Source: Bradyrhizobium sp. CCGUVB1N3 (GTDB lineage Bacteria > Pseudomonadota > Alphaproteobacteria > Rhizobiales > Xanthobacteraceae). From it: a DNA stretch of 64,000 nucleotides. The position numbers and the translations under genes were made by a program. Positions 27,024 through 35,980 of this stretch are shown here, one piece after another. How positions within the stretch are numbered: position 1 is the first letter of the stretch; each line of letters starts with the position of its first letter. The stretch is taken from assembly GCF_024199925.1 (NCBI RefSeq), contig NZ_JANADR010000001.1:7319501-7383500 (forward strand), in the 5' to 3' direction. Under the pieces are notes generated by a model that worked only from the letters and a program-made list of their open reading frames with translations, was not told the DNA's origin and did no database searches.

Positions 27024-27373
27024 TCGTCGCCAACGATTTTGCTGCGGCTCTGGTCGGGCTTACGCCCTCCCGACGCCACAGCAAAATCGTAAAGCCCCGC
27101 CTTCAGCATAACCCGGCAGGAATCCACTTAATTTTCGCGGGGCGCTGTCCAAACAACCGGGGCCAGCTCTATCCATCGATCAGGCTATCAAAGATATCGA
27201 GAGCGACGAATGGGAGTTCTATGTCGAAGAAAACGGCCGCAGGGTTGATGTGGTGTGGGCCACGCACGAGGGGCACAAGTACGTTAAGACGGAAGGCGGA
27301 CGACGTTCAACCCAACAATCTTCTTCTGCTCGCTAACTGTCCGTGACATCGCGTCAGCTCAGCTAGTGGTTCA

Positions 27374-28504
27374 TCACTGTGGTTTTGACTCTTTGGGGGC
27401 AACCGGATAGGCGCGGTTGCGTTTGGCGCGAGCTTTGTCGGTTGTGAACATCCATTTGATGCGGTCTCGGACTTTGTTTCGCTGCCGTTGCCATGCTGCG
27501 ATCTCTTTTCGAAGCCTTTTGGGATCGTCGATGCGACGGCCGAGACACTGGCGCTGCAGCACGCTGATCTCGCACTCGACCATATTGAGCCAGCTGGCGT
27601 GTTTCGGGGTATAGTGGAACTCGAGGCGGCGCAGGATGCGACGGGCCGCCTCCGCAGGCGCAAATGCCTGATATAGCGCGCCGGCGGTATGGATCGACAG
27701 ATTGTCCTGCACGACCCGGATGCAGGCGGCATCGGGATAATGGACGTCGACGAGCTCACGCATGCAGTGGGCGTAGTCTACGGCGGCGCGGCGCTCGGTG
27801 ACCTGGACGTTGCGCCAGCCACGATGCGGATCGAAGGTGACGAAGAGATTGACGGTACCGTTGCGGCGATATTCGTAATCGGATCGCTCTCTGTCCCGGT
27901 TGGGCAGGGATCGGCTGGCGCACCTCGCCGATCAGCTGGACGGGGGGGGCTCGTCGAGGCAAACCAACGGCCGGTCCGGATCCGGCGTCTCGGCGTAGAG
28001 ATCGAGCACGTCCTCCATGCGGGCGACGTATTCGCCGTCGACCTGGGAATGCACCGCATGTCCCTGCGCCAGGGCTTGAGATCGTTCTCGGTGAGCCGGC
28101 GGCGCACGGTTTCGCCCGACAGGCTGTCGTGATCGGTGAGCTTGACCATCGTGTCGGCCAGCAGTGTCAGCGTCCAGCGTTTGCGGCCAGCTGGCGGCTT
28201 GGCGCATGCGGTCGCCACCAGCAGGGCCTCCTGCTTGCCGGTCAGCTTGCGCTCAGCGCCCGGACGCGGCTCCTCGCTCAAGGCCCGCTCCAGATTGCCT
28301 TCCACGAAGCGGCGCTTGATCCGGCCGACAGTGGAGAGGCTGACCCGGACGGTTCGGGCAATCTCTGCGTCAGAACTGTCCCCATCGGCCGCCAGCAATC
28401 TGAGCCCGTTTGAGTTTGCGGGCGGCATGCTTGCCGCCGCCGAGCATCGCCGTCAGTTCGTCCCGTTCGACTTGGCTCAATTCCACCCGATAACGTACAT
28501 TCAC
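27374..28504 (-). pseudogene. IS630-type transposase with multiple frameshifts
   Basis: GTG start at 28504. N-terminal HTH parts (AEIARTVRVSLSTVGRIKRRF) are in a second frame because of the same two-base loss as in the copy at 4700. RRRLTENDLKPWRRDM, then after shifts near 28060 and 27940 CLDE-type and VQDNLSIHTAGALYQAF, then RLEFHYTPKHASWLNMVECEISVLQRQCL give the DDE core of the IS630/Tc1-like superfamily with the final Glu. About 375 codons in total. Inactive unless several shifts are bypassed. Confidence 0.75.
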
Positions 28505-28542
28505 GCTTCGCCTCCTTGTCGGAGGCCGGGACGAATCCAGCT

Positions 28543-28860
28543 ATGAGTCAAAAATCAGGCGTGCACTTCCCCGAGAAACAGGGGCACTATCTCGCTTTCA
28601 TCCATACCTATTCGTACATGTTCGGACAGCCGCCCGCCGAGGCCGACATCCAGCGCCACTTCCGCGTCAGCCCACCGTCAGTTCACCAGATGATCGTCAC
28701 CCTCGAACGCAACGGGTTCATTCGTCGCAAGCCTGGCGTCGCACGAAGCATCGAGATCCTCTTGCCACCCGAAAACTTGCCCATCCTCCAATGGCTCGGC
28801 ATCAAAACGTCAAAATCACGTGTGCTGCAGAAGTTGACGAACGAGGAGAAGTTGAAATGA
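28543..28860 (+). pseudogene. LexA-like winged-helix protein of IS630, 3' end replaced by intron
   Basis: Identical in layout to 4380-4661: MSQKSGVHFPEKQGHYLAF, PPAEADIQRHFRVSPPSVHQM, NGFIRRKPGVARSIEILLPP. The original C-terminus TSKSL-stop lies in the IS terminal repeat and is interrupted after TSKS by the intron; the frame now reads 13 intron-derived residues to 28860. The DNA-binding part is unaffected, and splicing would restore the original end. Confidence 0.65.
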
Positions 28861-29371
28861 CTTAGCCTAATTGAAGACGAGCTGTGCGATTGATGAGGGT
28901 AGGCCCCTCGGGATCGGCTTTCAGGAGCGGGTCTCAAACCACTTCAAGCTGCTGCGGCCAAAATCCGTGGTGGTGAGCGTTGAAGACAAAGCGCGGGGAA
29001 GACCCCGCGCAGGTATGTGTCCGGGAGACGAATGAAAATGAACCCTTCGATCACGCGTCGTTATACTTTCAAGTACCGTCAAAACCAGGGGTGGTGATTC
29101 TCCTGCGATAAACCTGTCGGAGGCCTGATGACTGGACAGGTGGCGGTCGGCGTAAAGGGGGCGTGAACCGGATACAGGCGATTGCACGGAACTGCAGGAA
29201 CCAGTTCTCCGATGCCAAGGGAGAAGCACAAGCGGCCAAAACCGCGAGGCGAGAGTACCGATGCGGATAACTGGGGCGGACCGACCCGTACGAGCGTTGA
29301 AAGTCTGTAATGGGACTGGAGCAAAGGGGTCGGGTCAGGCGGTGGCATTCACCGAAACAACTGGAAACAGG

Positions 29372-30634
29372 ATGAACTCGACGAATGCGACAAACAAACC
29401 GTTCAACATCGAGAAACGTCTCGTGTACGAGGCGTACAAAGCGGTCAAATCCAACAAGGGCGCGGCCGGAGTGGACAAGCAGACGATCGACGAATTTGAG
29501 AAGGCTCTGTCAGGAAATCTGTATAAGATCTGGAATCGAATGAGTTCGGGAAGCTACTTTCCCCCACCGGTGCTCGCCGTCTCCATTCCGAAGAAGACTG
29601 GAGGCGAACGGATTTTAGGTGTGCCCACTGTGAGCGACAGAATCGCGCAGATGGTGGTCAAGCAGGTCATTGAGCCGATTCTAGAACCAATCTTTCTTCC
29701 AGACTCCTACGGGTACAGGCCGAACAAATCGGCGCTGGATGCTGTAGGGGTCACGCGACAGCGGTCCTGGAAGTATGACTGGGTGTTAGAGTTTGACATC
29801 AAGGGTCTGTTCGACAACATCGACCACGATTTGATGCTCCGGGCTGTCCGGAAACACATAACGTGCAACTGGGCTGTGTTGTACATCGAAAGATGGCTCA
29901 AGGCGCCCATGATGAAGGAAGACGGAGCCATCATCGAGCGAAGCCGCGGTACCCCGCAAGGGGGAGTGGTCAGCCCGACTCTGGCGAATCTTTTTCTCCA
30001 TTACGCGTTTGATCTCTGGATGACGAGGACGCACCCCGACCTCCCGTGGTGCCGTTATGCAGATGATGGACTGGTGCACTGCCGTACCGAGCTAGAAGCA
30101 GAAACCCTCAAGGTTGAGCTTCAAGCCCGGTTGGCAGAGTGCCATCTGGAGATGCATCCAACGAAAACCAAGATCGTCTACTGCAGAGATGGGAATCGCA
30201 AAGGCAACTACCCGAATGTCAGCTTTGACTTCCTCGGATTTTGCTTTCGCTCCCGTCAGGTAATGAATTCCCGAACCAACTCGCTGTTTGGAGGATTTAC
30301 TCCAGCAGTCAGTCCATCGGCAATGAAGACCATGCGGGAAACGATTCGGGCCTTGAACTTGCGCCGGCAGACACACCTGTCCTTGCAGGACCTAGCCTCA
30401 GAGATCAATCCTCTCCTCAGGGGATGGATTGCATACTATGGGCGCTATACTCGGTCGGCACTGTATCCCTTCCTTCGATACGTCAATCAGACGCTCGTGG
30501 CGTGGGCGGTGCGGAAGTTCAAGCGCTTCCGCCGCACTAAAGCTGGTGCGAGTCAGTTCTTCCTAAGACTCGTCAAGGAAAGTGCGGAACTCTTTGTGCA
30601 CTGGCGACTCGGTATGACTGGGACGTTTGCCTGA
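29372..30634 (+). CDS. ltrA: group II intron reverse transcriptase/maturase
   Basis: 420 residues from MNSTNATNKPFNIEKRLV. Reverse-transcriptase blocks are clear: NKGAAGVDKQTI, GERILGVPTVSDRIAQM, YGYRPNKSALDAV, DIKGLFDNIDHD, GTPQGGVVSPTLANLFLHY and YADD at residues 229-232 (YADDGLVHC). Then the maturase X domain (LLRGWIAYYGRYTRSALYPFLRYVNQTL). There is no C-terminal HNH endonuclease, as in class D proteins such as that of RmInt1, which retrohome at replication forks. It would splice the intron RNA and reverse-transcribe it into new sites. Intact. Confidence 0.93.
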   Translation: MNSTNATNKPFNIEKRLVYEAYKAVKSNKGAAGVDKQTIDEFEKALSGNLYKIWNRMSSGSYFPPPVLAVSIPKKTGGERILGVPTVSDRIAQMVVKQVIEPILEPIFLPDSYGYRPNKSALDAVGVTRQRSWKYDWVLEFDIKGLFDNIDHDLMLRAVRKHITCNWAVLYIERWLKAPMMKEDGAIIERSRGTPQGGVVSPTLANLFLHYAFDLWMTRTHPDLPWCRYADDGLVHCRTELEAETLKVELQARLAECHLEMHPTKTKIVYCRDGNRKGNYPNVSFDFLGFCFRSRQVMNSRTNSLFGGFTPAVSPSAMKTMRETIRALNLRRQTHLSLQDLASEINPLLRGWIAYYGRYTRSALYPFLRYVNQTLVAWAVRKFKRFRRTKAGASQFFLRLVKESAELFVHWRLGMTGTFA

Positions 30635-30637
30635 TGG

Positions 30638-30671
30638 GAGCCGGATGACGGGAGACTGTCATGTCCGGTTC
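30638..30671 (+). ncRNA. group II intron domain V
   Basis: GAGCCGGATGACGGGAGACT followed by GTCATGTCCGGTTCTG forms the canonical 34-base catalytic hairpin with the AGC triad and a GAGA-type tetraloop. The intact form implies the ribozyme could be active. Confidence 0.85.
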
Positions 30672-31196
30672 TGCGAGAGCCCCGGGGTGAAATTCCGCGG
30701 GGCTACTCCCCTGTGATGAACTAAGCACTACCTTGGCAGATTTTGAGCGACACGGGATTCCCAAATCAGTTTTTCTGTGACTCATGGGTGGTCGGCTTTT
30801 GGAGGGGCCGACGATGGGTGGCATGGCATCGGATTGGAAGGAGGAGCTTGGACGCCTTCTCAAGCCGTTTCTGGCTCGATTGGGTTACAAGGCGCGGCGA
30901 CGGATGTGTCCGCTCTACGTGTCGGGGCTGATCGGTCCTGGCGATCGCAAGAGCATTCAGCCGATGGCCGAGCGGCTTGCGCTTGGTGACTACGATCAAT
31001 TGCACCACTTCATTGCCGACGGTGTCTGGGATGCGGGGCCGCTGGAGCTAGAATTGCTTGCTCAGGCGGATAGGCTCGTCGGCGGCCACAATGCCGTGCT
31101 GGTGATCGATGACACCGCGCTTCCCAAGAAGGGAACCCATTCGGTGGGTGTTGCTCCACAATATGCGTCGGCATTAGGCAAGACCGCCAACTCTGA

Positions 31197-31520
31197 TGTT
31201 CGTTGTCCAGGGTCATCGGCATGAGAGTGCGATCTCCGTTTATGCCGGAGTTGCCAATTGGATGATTGCTGCGCAGCGCAGGAGGCAGAGCCGCTGAGAC
31301 GACGGTTTGCAGACTCTGATACGCGGGTTGGATACCGCATTTCCGTTTGTTCGTCCGGGGCTGCCTCGATCTGCCAGCGGGCATCGACAATGTCGGCCAC
31401 ACAATTGGTGCGAGAGTTCCCCAACCGGGGCTCTGCCCCCAGCGATGCGCAACAATGATGTCGCTCCTGAGAGTTCTCCTGTTGAGGTGGAAGGGAAGCG
31501 GTGGCTAATTCGGCAAGCGA
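31197..31520 (-). other. long noncoding end of IS110, possible guide-RNA region
   Basis: 324 bases between the transposase stop and the element edge hold no gene. IS110-family recombinases use a bridge RNA encoded in one noncoding end; this is the longer end here. I cannot fold it to show the two target- and donor-binding loops, so the role is inference. Confidence 0.3.
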
Positions 31521-32639
31521 TCAGGTTGCGCTGTGCGGCTCCACCTCTCGGCCGATAGCCCAGAGGAAGGCGGCCATTTCCCGGGCGATGGCCACGGTGA
31601 CGACTGCCTGGCGTTTGCCACGTGCCATCAGCTTGCGATAGCGAGCGCAGAGTCTGACTTGGGCTTTCCAGGCGATGTTGCACACCGCTTTCGTCAGGCC
31701 GGCCTGCCGCTCCTGCAGCAGACGGCTCATCCGGGCGGGAAAACGGTAAGTCCAGGCGCCCTCAATGAGCACGCGGCGCGCCCGGCCATTACCAGCTTTG
31801 GTGATGCCGCCGCGCCGGATGCGTTCCCCGGTGGAGTTTTCGCAGGGCACCAGGCCGAGATACGCCATCAGTTGGCGCGGGCTGTCGAAGCGACGCACGT
31901 CGCCGATTTCGGTGACGAAGGTGACCGCGGTCAGGAAGGCGACGCCGCGTAGCGCCTGGTAGGCTGCGATCACTGGAGCCATGGACCATGAGCTCACCGC
32001 CTCGGCAACTTGTTCGTCCAGGCGCTTGAGCCGGATCTCGGCGGCCTCGATCGCTTGGCGATACTCAGCCAGCACGAGATACTGCGCCGGATGCTCGAAG
32101 CGTTGCTCGCATAGCCATCGTGTATGCGCCTTGGTCCACCCTTGACGGCCGGTGAAGACCCGGCCGTGACGCAGCAGGAAGGACTGCAAGTGCTGACGGG
32201 CCCGCCGCAGATCTTCCATCGCGGCTTCTCGGGCACGCACCAGTTCTCGCACCGCCTCGTGCTCCGGATCCGGTACCCAGACTGCGGTCAGCTCTCCCGC
32301 ACGATGCAGCTTGGCCAGGGTCAGCGCATCACGACGGTTGGTCTTGACCCGTTCTCCAGGCCGCTTTGGGATCAGTGATGGCGCAACCACGATGCAGTCG
32401 TAGCCAAGCCGTGTGATCTGACGATGGAGACCGTAGCCGGTTGGGCCGGCTTCGTAGCAAAAGGCGAGGTCCCGGTGCCTTTTGGCGAGCTTCGTAACCA
32501 GTCGCTCCACCGCATCAGGTGCGCTATCGATCTCACCGGTGAAGCGCACGTCGCCATCGCGTCCCGCCTCGGCCACGGCTGCCGAGATCTTTAGCTTCGA
32601 TGTATCCAGTCCCACGTAGATTTTGCTATCCTGCCGCAC
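31521..32639 (-). CDS. IS110-family transposase (DEDD)
   Basis: 372 residues from the GTG at 32639 (VRQDSKIYVGLDTSKLKIS); the longer frame to 32687 is less likely. RuvC-like DEDD domain: Asp in YVGLDTSK, Glu in CYEAGPTGYGL, Asp-Asp region in RVKTNRRDALTLAKL. A coiled-coil linker is followed by the C-terminal Tnp_20 domain with the catalytic Ser region (YLGLVPCENSTGERIRRGGITKAGNGRARRVLIEGAW). It is full length and intact, unlike the other IS110 copies here. Confidence 0.92.
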   Translation of the reverse strand: MRQDSKIYVGLDTSKLKISAAVAEAGRDGDVRFTGEIDSAPDAVERLVTKLAKRHRDLAFCYEAGPTGYGLHRQITRLGYDCIVVAPSLIPKRPGERVKTNRRDALTLAKLHRAGELTAVWVPDPEHEAVRELVRAREAAMEDLRRARQHLQSFLLRHGRVFTGRQGWTKAHTRWLCEQRFEHPAQYLVLAEYRQAIEAAEIRLKRLDEQVAEAVSSWSMAPVIAAYQALRGVAFLTAVTFVTEIGDVRRFDSPRQLMAYLGLVPCENSTGERIRRGGITKAGNGRARRVLIEGAWTYRFPARMSRLLQERQAGLTKAVCNIAWKAQVRLCARYRKLMARGKRQAVVTVAIAREMAAFLWAIGREVEPHSAT

Positions 32640-33997
32640 GGCTCGTCCTCCTATGCGAGAGGCTCGGTGCCGGCCCACCCGGCGCAACCCTCGCTCATCG
32701 CATACTGCGGACGAGCCACCTCTCTGACAACGAACATACGGTCTGCCAGACCTTGGTATCGCTGACGCTTGCGCAAGACGAAGTCCCGGTCATGTTGGCA
32801 TTGCGGTTGTTTCTTCCTGAGAGTTGGACTGGCAGTCGGGCTCGGTTGGAGCGAGCGGGTGTTCCGGCCGAATATCGAGCGGCACAGACGAAGCTGGAGA
32901 TGGCCCTGACGGAGATCGATCGTGTCATCGCGGCGGGTGTGCGCTTTGGCTGCGTGCTGGCGGATGCCGGTTACGGAATGAGCGCGCCGTTCCGCCACGG
33001 GCTCACGGCTCGCAAACTTATCTGGGCGGTCGGTATTCCGCGTCACCTCAAGGCTTACCGTGCCGAGGTGCAGATGATCCGGCCGGTTGCTCGGCGCAGC
33101 GGTGCTCGTCGGCGGCACGTTCCTGACATTCTACCGATAGCGGCCGAAGACATACTCGCCGACGCCACATGACGGACTATCAGTTGGCGCACCGGCACGA
33201 AAGGAAAGCTCAAGGCTCGTTTCGCTGCTATCCGCGTGCGGGTAGCCGACGGACCACGACAGCGGATCGGGGACAAGGACCCGCAACATCTGCCAGGGGA
33301 CGAGGTTTGGCTCATTGGCGAACACAGGCCCTCAGGAGAAAAGAAATACTACCTCGCCAACCTGCCGGCGAAGACTAACCTGCGCACCTTGGCGGCTGCT
33401 ATCAAGGCGCGATGGGTTTGCGAGCAGGCTCACCAGCAGTTGAAAGAAGAACTCGGTCTCGATCACTTCGAGGGGCGATCCTGGCAAGGCCTTCACCGCC
33501 ACGCGCTTATGACGATGATCGCTTACGCCTTCCTTCAACATCGCCGGCTCGCAAGCGCGGGGCGGAAAAAAAGAATCAACGGCCCACCGCCTCAACCAAG
33601 CTTGCCGGCCGTGCGCCACGCCATCCTCGAACACTTCGCTCGACTGTCGCCCCAGCGATGCCCATTTTGCCGAAATTGGATTTGCAACGAGCAGCGGCGT
33701 GAGTAAGTCTACCAAGGTAGTGCTAGTCGCGCCCGGGAGCAGTCATAAAAAGAAGCTGGCTTCCTTGAAGTACAGGCAGGCATTCTTAAAACGGAAGCGG
33801 CTTACGTCGCTTTGTGGCGCATCCTTTATATTCTGTTCGACGCGGCGCGCGCTCGCTGCGGATGCGGTCATGCAAGTGATGGGCCGCACGGCGGTGAAGG
33901 ACGATAGGGAAAGCTCGGACAAAGTTGCCCGGCGGCCCTCGCAGGGACCACGGCCGTAATCAAATCGGACGCCAAATGCCCGCCGCCCTGCTTAGCT

Positions 33998-35029
33998 TTA
34001 CATTTCTGGATCTGAAATGCGGGTCAGCATCTTCACGTGCGGTCCCGCCCGTTTGAAGATCGGCTCCCAAAAGGCATAGGCCGTCTCGGCGAAACTCGCG
34101 CTTATGGCGTACTTCGTGAGCGCCCCCCGATATGCGGCCTGTCGCCGGCAGCCCTGCCCCTCGACTAGGTGCCAGATGAATTGAGCGACCTGGCGCGTGT
34201 ACGTGCTCGGACGGCCTCGGTGGTTGGGTACGATCTCAAGCCGCATGGTCCCCGTGTCGCGCGTCTCCGGTTCGGTGATATTGGCAAGCCAGATGAAGAT
34301 TGATGGATCAATGCTCGCGGCATAGCCGTCGCGCTTGAGCTGCTGATTGATCATAGAGAACGCACTGGCGGCTTCTCTGAAGCATTCGCTCAGGATGAAG
34401 TTCGCCTCATTCTCCAGCTTGCCGCTCCGAAGATCGTCCAGCAATCTGACCGCCTCGTCAGTGAGCCGCCGCATATATCGCAGTTGCAGCTGCCCCGCGC
34501 TGTCGGCTGGTTCCTTCTGCAAAATCAACTCGGCCGCATCCGCGCGAAACTCCGTTGCGGCTTCTTTGAGAACGGTCAGAAAATTGCTTTCAAGACTGGA
34601 ACCGCCGATGTCTTTCGGCGCCGCTTCGCCTCCCACTCGCGTTTCTACGAGGTCCTTTGCATGGTCCAACGCAGCATTCAGGCTGGCTTTGATGTTTGCA
34701 ACAGCTCTGTTTTGATAGTCCTCGGCAATCTTCACCATCATCTCGGTGGTAGTGTCGGAATCTAGGAGTTCTTCCTTGCGCGGCGCCGCCACATTCCGAG
34801 ATTCAAGCACCGCAACGGGGCTCGGAGCCGTCGCTTGCCTTGCAAGGATTGTTTGATCAGACGTCTTCTCACCTGTGTGCTCCGATCGCGGATTGGAAGC
34901 AGCAATCCCGCTGGACAACACAAACAGGCCCTCGTCAACGGCTCGGCTCGCCGCCGCGGTAAGCTCCACCAGCGAGCGTCGCGTACAGCGCGTATGGCTA
35001 GCACGCCGCCTCTTTTGCGTGTGGCTCAT
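33998..35029 (-). CDS. ParA-linked protein with phasin-like helical segment
   Basis: 343 residues. The N-terminus is basic (MSHTQKRRRASHTRCTRRS), followed by a long Ala-rich helical stretch including EMMVKIAEDYQNRAVANIKASLNAALDHAKDLVET, which has the spacing of phasin domains (a-ey---a---l-AN-NAALD-A--L). The C-terminal 100 residues (RLEIVPNHRGRPSTYTRQVAQFIWHL, FWEPIFKRAGPHVKML) are of unknown type. The start overlaps the upstream parA by 32 bases, so the two are probably co-translated. It could be the cargo or DNA adaptor of the ATPase in place of ParB; this is inference. Confidence 0.65.
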   Translation of the reverse strand: MSHTQKRRRASHTRCTRRSLVELTAAASRAVDEGLFVLSSGIAASNPRSEHTGEKTSDQTILARQATAPSPVAVLESRNVAAPRKEELLDSDTTTEMMVKIAEDYQNRAVANIKASLNAALDHAKDLVETRVGGEAAPKDIGGSSLESNFLTVLKEAATEFRADAAELILQKEPADSAGQLQLRYMRRLTDEAVRLLDDLRSGKLENEANFILSECFREAASAFSMINQQLKRDGYAASIDPSIFIWLANITEPETRDTGTMRLEIVPNHRGRPSTYTRQVAQFIWHLVEGQGCRRQAAYRGALTKYAISASFAETAYAFWEPIFKRAGPHVKMLTRISDPEM

Positions 35030-35660
35030 GATCTAACGACCCCTCGACAAGCGTTTTCAAGACCCAGCGCCACAGCTCACGAACTTCCTCCGAGGCTCTT
35101 CCCTCTTGTGCAAACTCGGTCACGCCTAATCCTACCCCAAGCGCGTCCTGGTGATCATTGCGCTGTCCGACATAGGGAAGCGCAAGCACGCCGAGCGAAT
35201 GGAGCGACGTTGCAGCCTCACTCAAGCGGCAGCCCCGCGGTGGCGTCTGATTGAGGACGAAAGCAAATCGGCGATTGAGCCTACGAATAGCAATCAGCGT
35301 CGGTATCGCAGCTTCGATGTCGGCCGGACTCGGACGCACCGGGATCATGCAAAGATCGGCCCTCGCGATGGCGCGCATGGCCAGTGCATTGTTCGTGGCG
35401 GCGGTATCGATGACCGTAAGCCAGATTCCCTCAGCTTCAAGGCTGACGAGCGCCCCTTCTATTTCGGCGGGATCGGAGACCCGAACGACCCGCGGATAGG
35501 GATGGCCGCGCCGCTCGTTCCATTTTGAAATCGTGCCTTGTGGATCCGCCTCGACAATTGCGACGCGCTCCCCGTTCCCCATCGCTGCGACTGCAATTCC
35601 GACCGCCAGCGTGCTCTTGCCGCTTCCGCCTTTTTGGGTGACCAGAGCAAGGACATACAT
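34998..35660 (-). CDS. ParA-family ATPase
   Basis: 220 residues from the ATG at 35660, which directly gives MYVLALVTQKGGSGKSTLA with the deviant Walker A motif at residues 10-17 (KGGSGKST, two Lys). IVEADPQGTISKWNERR is the A' motif and WLTVIDTAATNNALAMRAI the Walker B. Short ParA proteins without an N-terminal HTH position plasmids, protein clusters or granules by patterning on the nucleoid. No parB follows; the partner is a phasin-like protein overlapping the 3' end. A conserved remnant of a plasmid or integrative element is also possible. Confidence 0.85.
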   Translation of the reverse strand: MYVLALVTQKGGSGKSTLAVGIAVAAMGNGERVAIVEADPQGTISKWNERRGHPYPRVVRVSDPAEIEGALVSLEAEGIWLTVIDTAATNNALAMRAIARADLCMIPVRPSPADIEAAIPTLIAIRRLNRRFAFVLNQTPPRGCRLSEAATSLHSLGVLALPYVGQRNDHQDALGVGLGVTEFAQEGRASEEVRELWRWVLKTLVEGSLDHEPHAKEAAC

Positions 35661-35980
35661 CTCCTGCGCTTCCCGGATGACAACGACATGAAACGCACGA
35701 GTCGTCGAAAAATTTAGCCTACCAATCGGTGACCTACCACTCCCCACCGTGAATCGCATCAAGAGCGAGCGCGGAACTCACAACCAAATCATGGCTCGGT
35801 TAGACATTTTCAGGTCAAGCCTTTGATGATTATTTGGCAGACAGCATCCACTGCCGACACGACTGCTGCTCAGACCCTCAGTCAACTACCACACTTCGGA
35901 GTTGATGGAGAAGATAATCACATGGCAATCCTCGTCCAATACTCCGTCAGGGAAAGTCGATACGAAGTTGGGTTTAGAGA

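Larger units (their letters stand above)
25806..27170 (+). mobile_element. IS3-family insertion sequence, apparently complete
   Basis: 1365 bp between direct repeats ATC (25803-25805 and 27171-27173). Imperfect terminal repeats read inward as AGAGCTGGCTCCG...TTCGGACAG (left) and AGAGCTGGCCCCGG...TTTGGACAG (right). Both reading frames are intact and overlap by four bases, so it may be active. Confidence 0.85.
25693..27336 (+). pseudogene. DUF3892 gene split by IS3
   Basis: ATG at 25693 gives MAKRARIRCVNKTER, then ERITHVGGANPKGTPWKRS up to 25805. Resuming after the insertion at 27171, with one copy of ATC removed, the frame continues IDQAIKDIESDEWEFYVEENG, VVWATHEGHKYVKTEG and ends at 27336. 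Together these form a 91-residue DUF3892 protein (C-NK, HERI--VGG, W-----AI--IE-----FYV-----V-V-VA---G-KYLKT). The function of the domain is unknown. The reading frame would be perfect without the IS, so the hit is probably recent. Confidence 0.85.
28820..30711 (+). mobile_element. group II intron, RmInt1-like
   Basis: Starts GTGTGCTGCAG at 28820 (GUGYG consensus); the second intron in this window, at 58495, begins with the same bases. Domains I-IV extend to an encoded reverse transcriptase; domain V is at 30638-30671 and domain VI follows (CCCCGGGGTGAAATTCCGCGGGG). Length 1892 bp, close to RmInt1. It lies precisely inside the IS630 terminal repeat, the same kind of target (an IS630-family element) that RmInt1 uses in Sinorhizobium. 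Confidence 0.85.
27364..30722 (-). mobile_element. IS630-type element interrupted by a group II intron
   Basis: Left repeat GTGGTTCATCACTGTGGTTTTGAC begins after TA at 27363-27364; the right repeat is split, ...CGTCAAAATCAC at 28808-28819 and TGTGATGAACTA at 30712-30723, with the intron between. Joining the halves gives CGTCAAAATCACTGTGATGAACTA, identical to the intact end of the relic at 4373. It carries a divergent LexA-like gene and transposase. Confidence 0.85.
31196..32737 (-). mobile_element. IS110-family element inserted in IS701
   Basis: Bounded by the broken IS701 codons AAC|TGC (GKTAN / CQTL). Contains one transposase on the minus strand, with about 100 bp of noncoding DNA before it and about 325 bp after it. 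No terminal inverted repeats or target duplication are seen, typical of IS110. Confidence 0.8.
30784..33706 (+). pseudogene. IS701-family transposase, interrupted and frameshifted
   Basis: 5' part to about 31196: [68 protein letters not shown] (first catalytic Asp pair), ASALGKTAN. After the IS110 it resumes at about 32738 with CQTLVSLTLAQDEVPVM, LRLFLPESW, FGCVLADAGYGMSAPFRHGL, and, after another shift near 33180, GDEVWLIGEHRPSGEKKYYLANLP, RWVCEQAHQQLKEELGLDHFEGRSW (Glu region). Both the insertion and the shift disable it. Confidence 0.85.
30724..33724 (+). mobile_element. IS701-family element split by IS110
   Basis: Ends AGCACTACCTTGGCAGA (30724) and TCTACCAAGGTAGTGCT (to 33724) are inverted repeats. 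The left end touches the TA at the edge of the IS630. The transposase is split by an IS110 between 31196 and 32737. Confidence 0.85.

Noticed and set aside
33699..33959. 86-codon plus-strand frame after IS701
   Set aside because: Begins in the IS701 inverted repeat and resembles nothing; probably chance.
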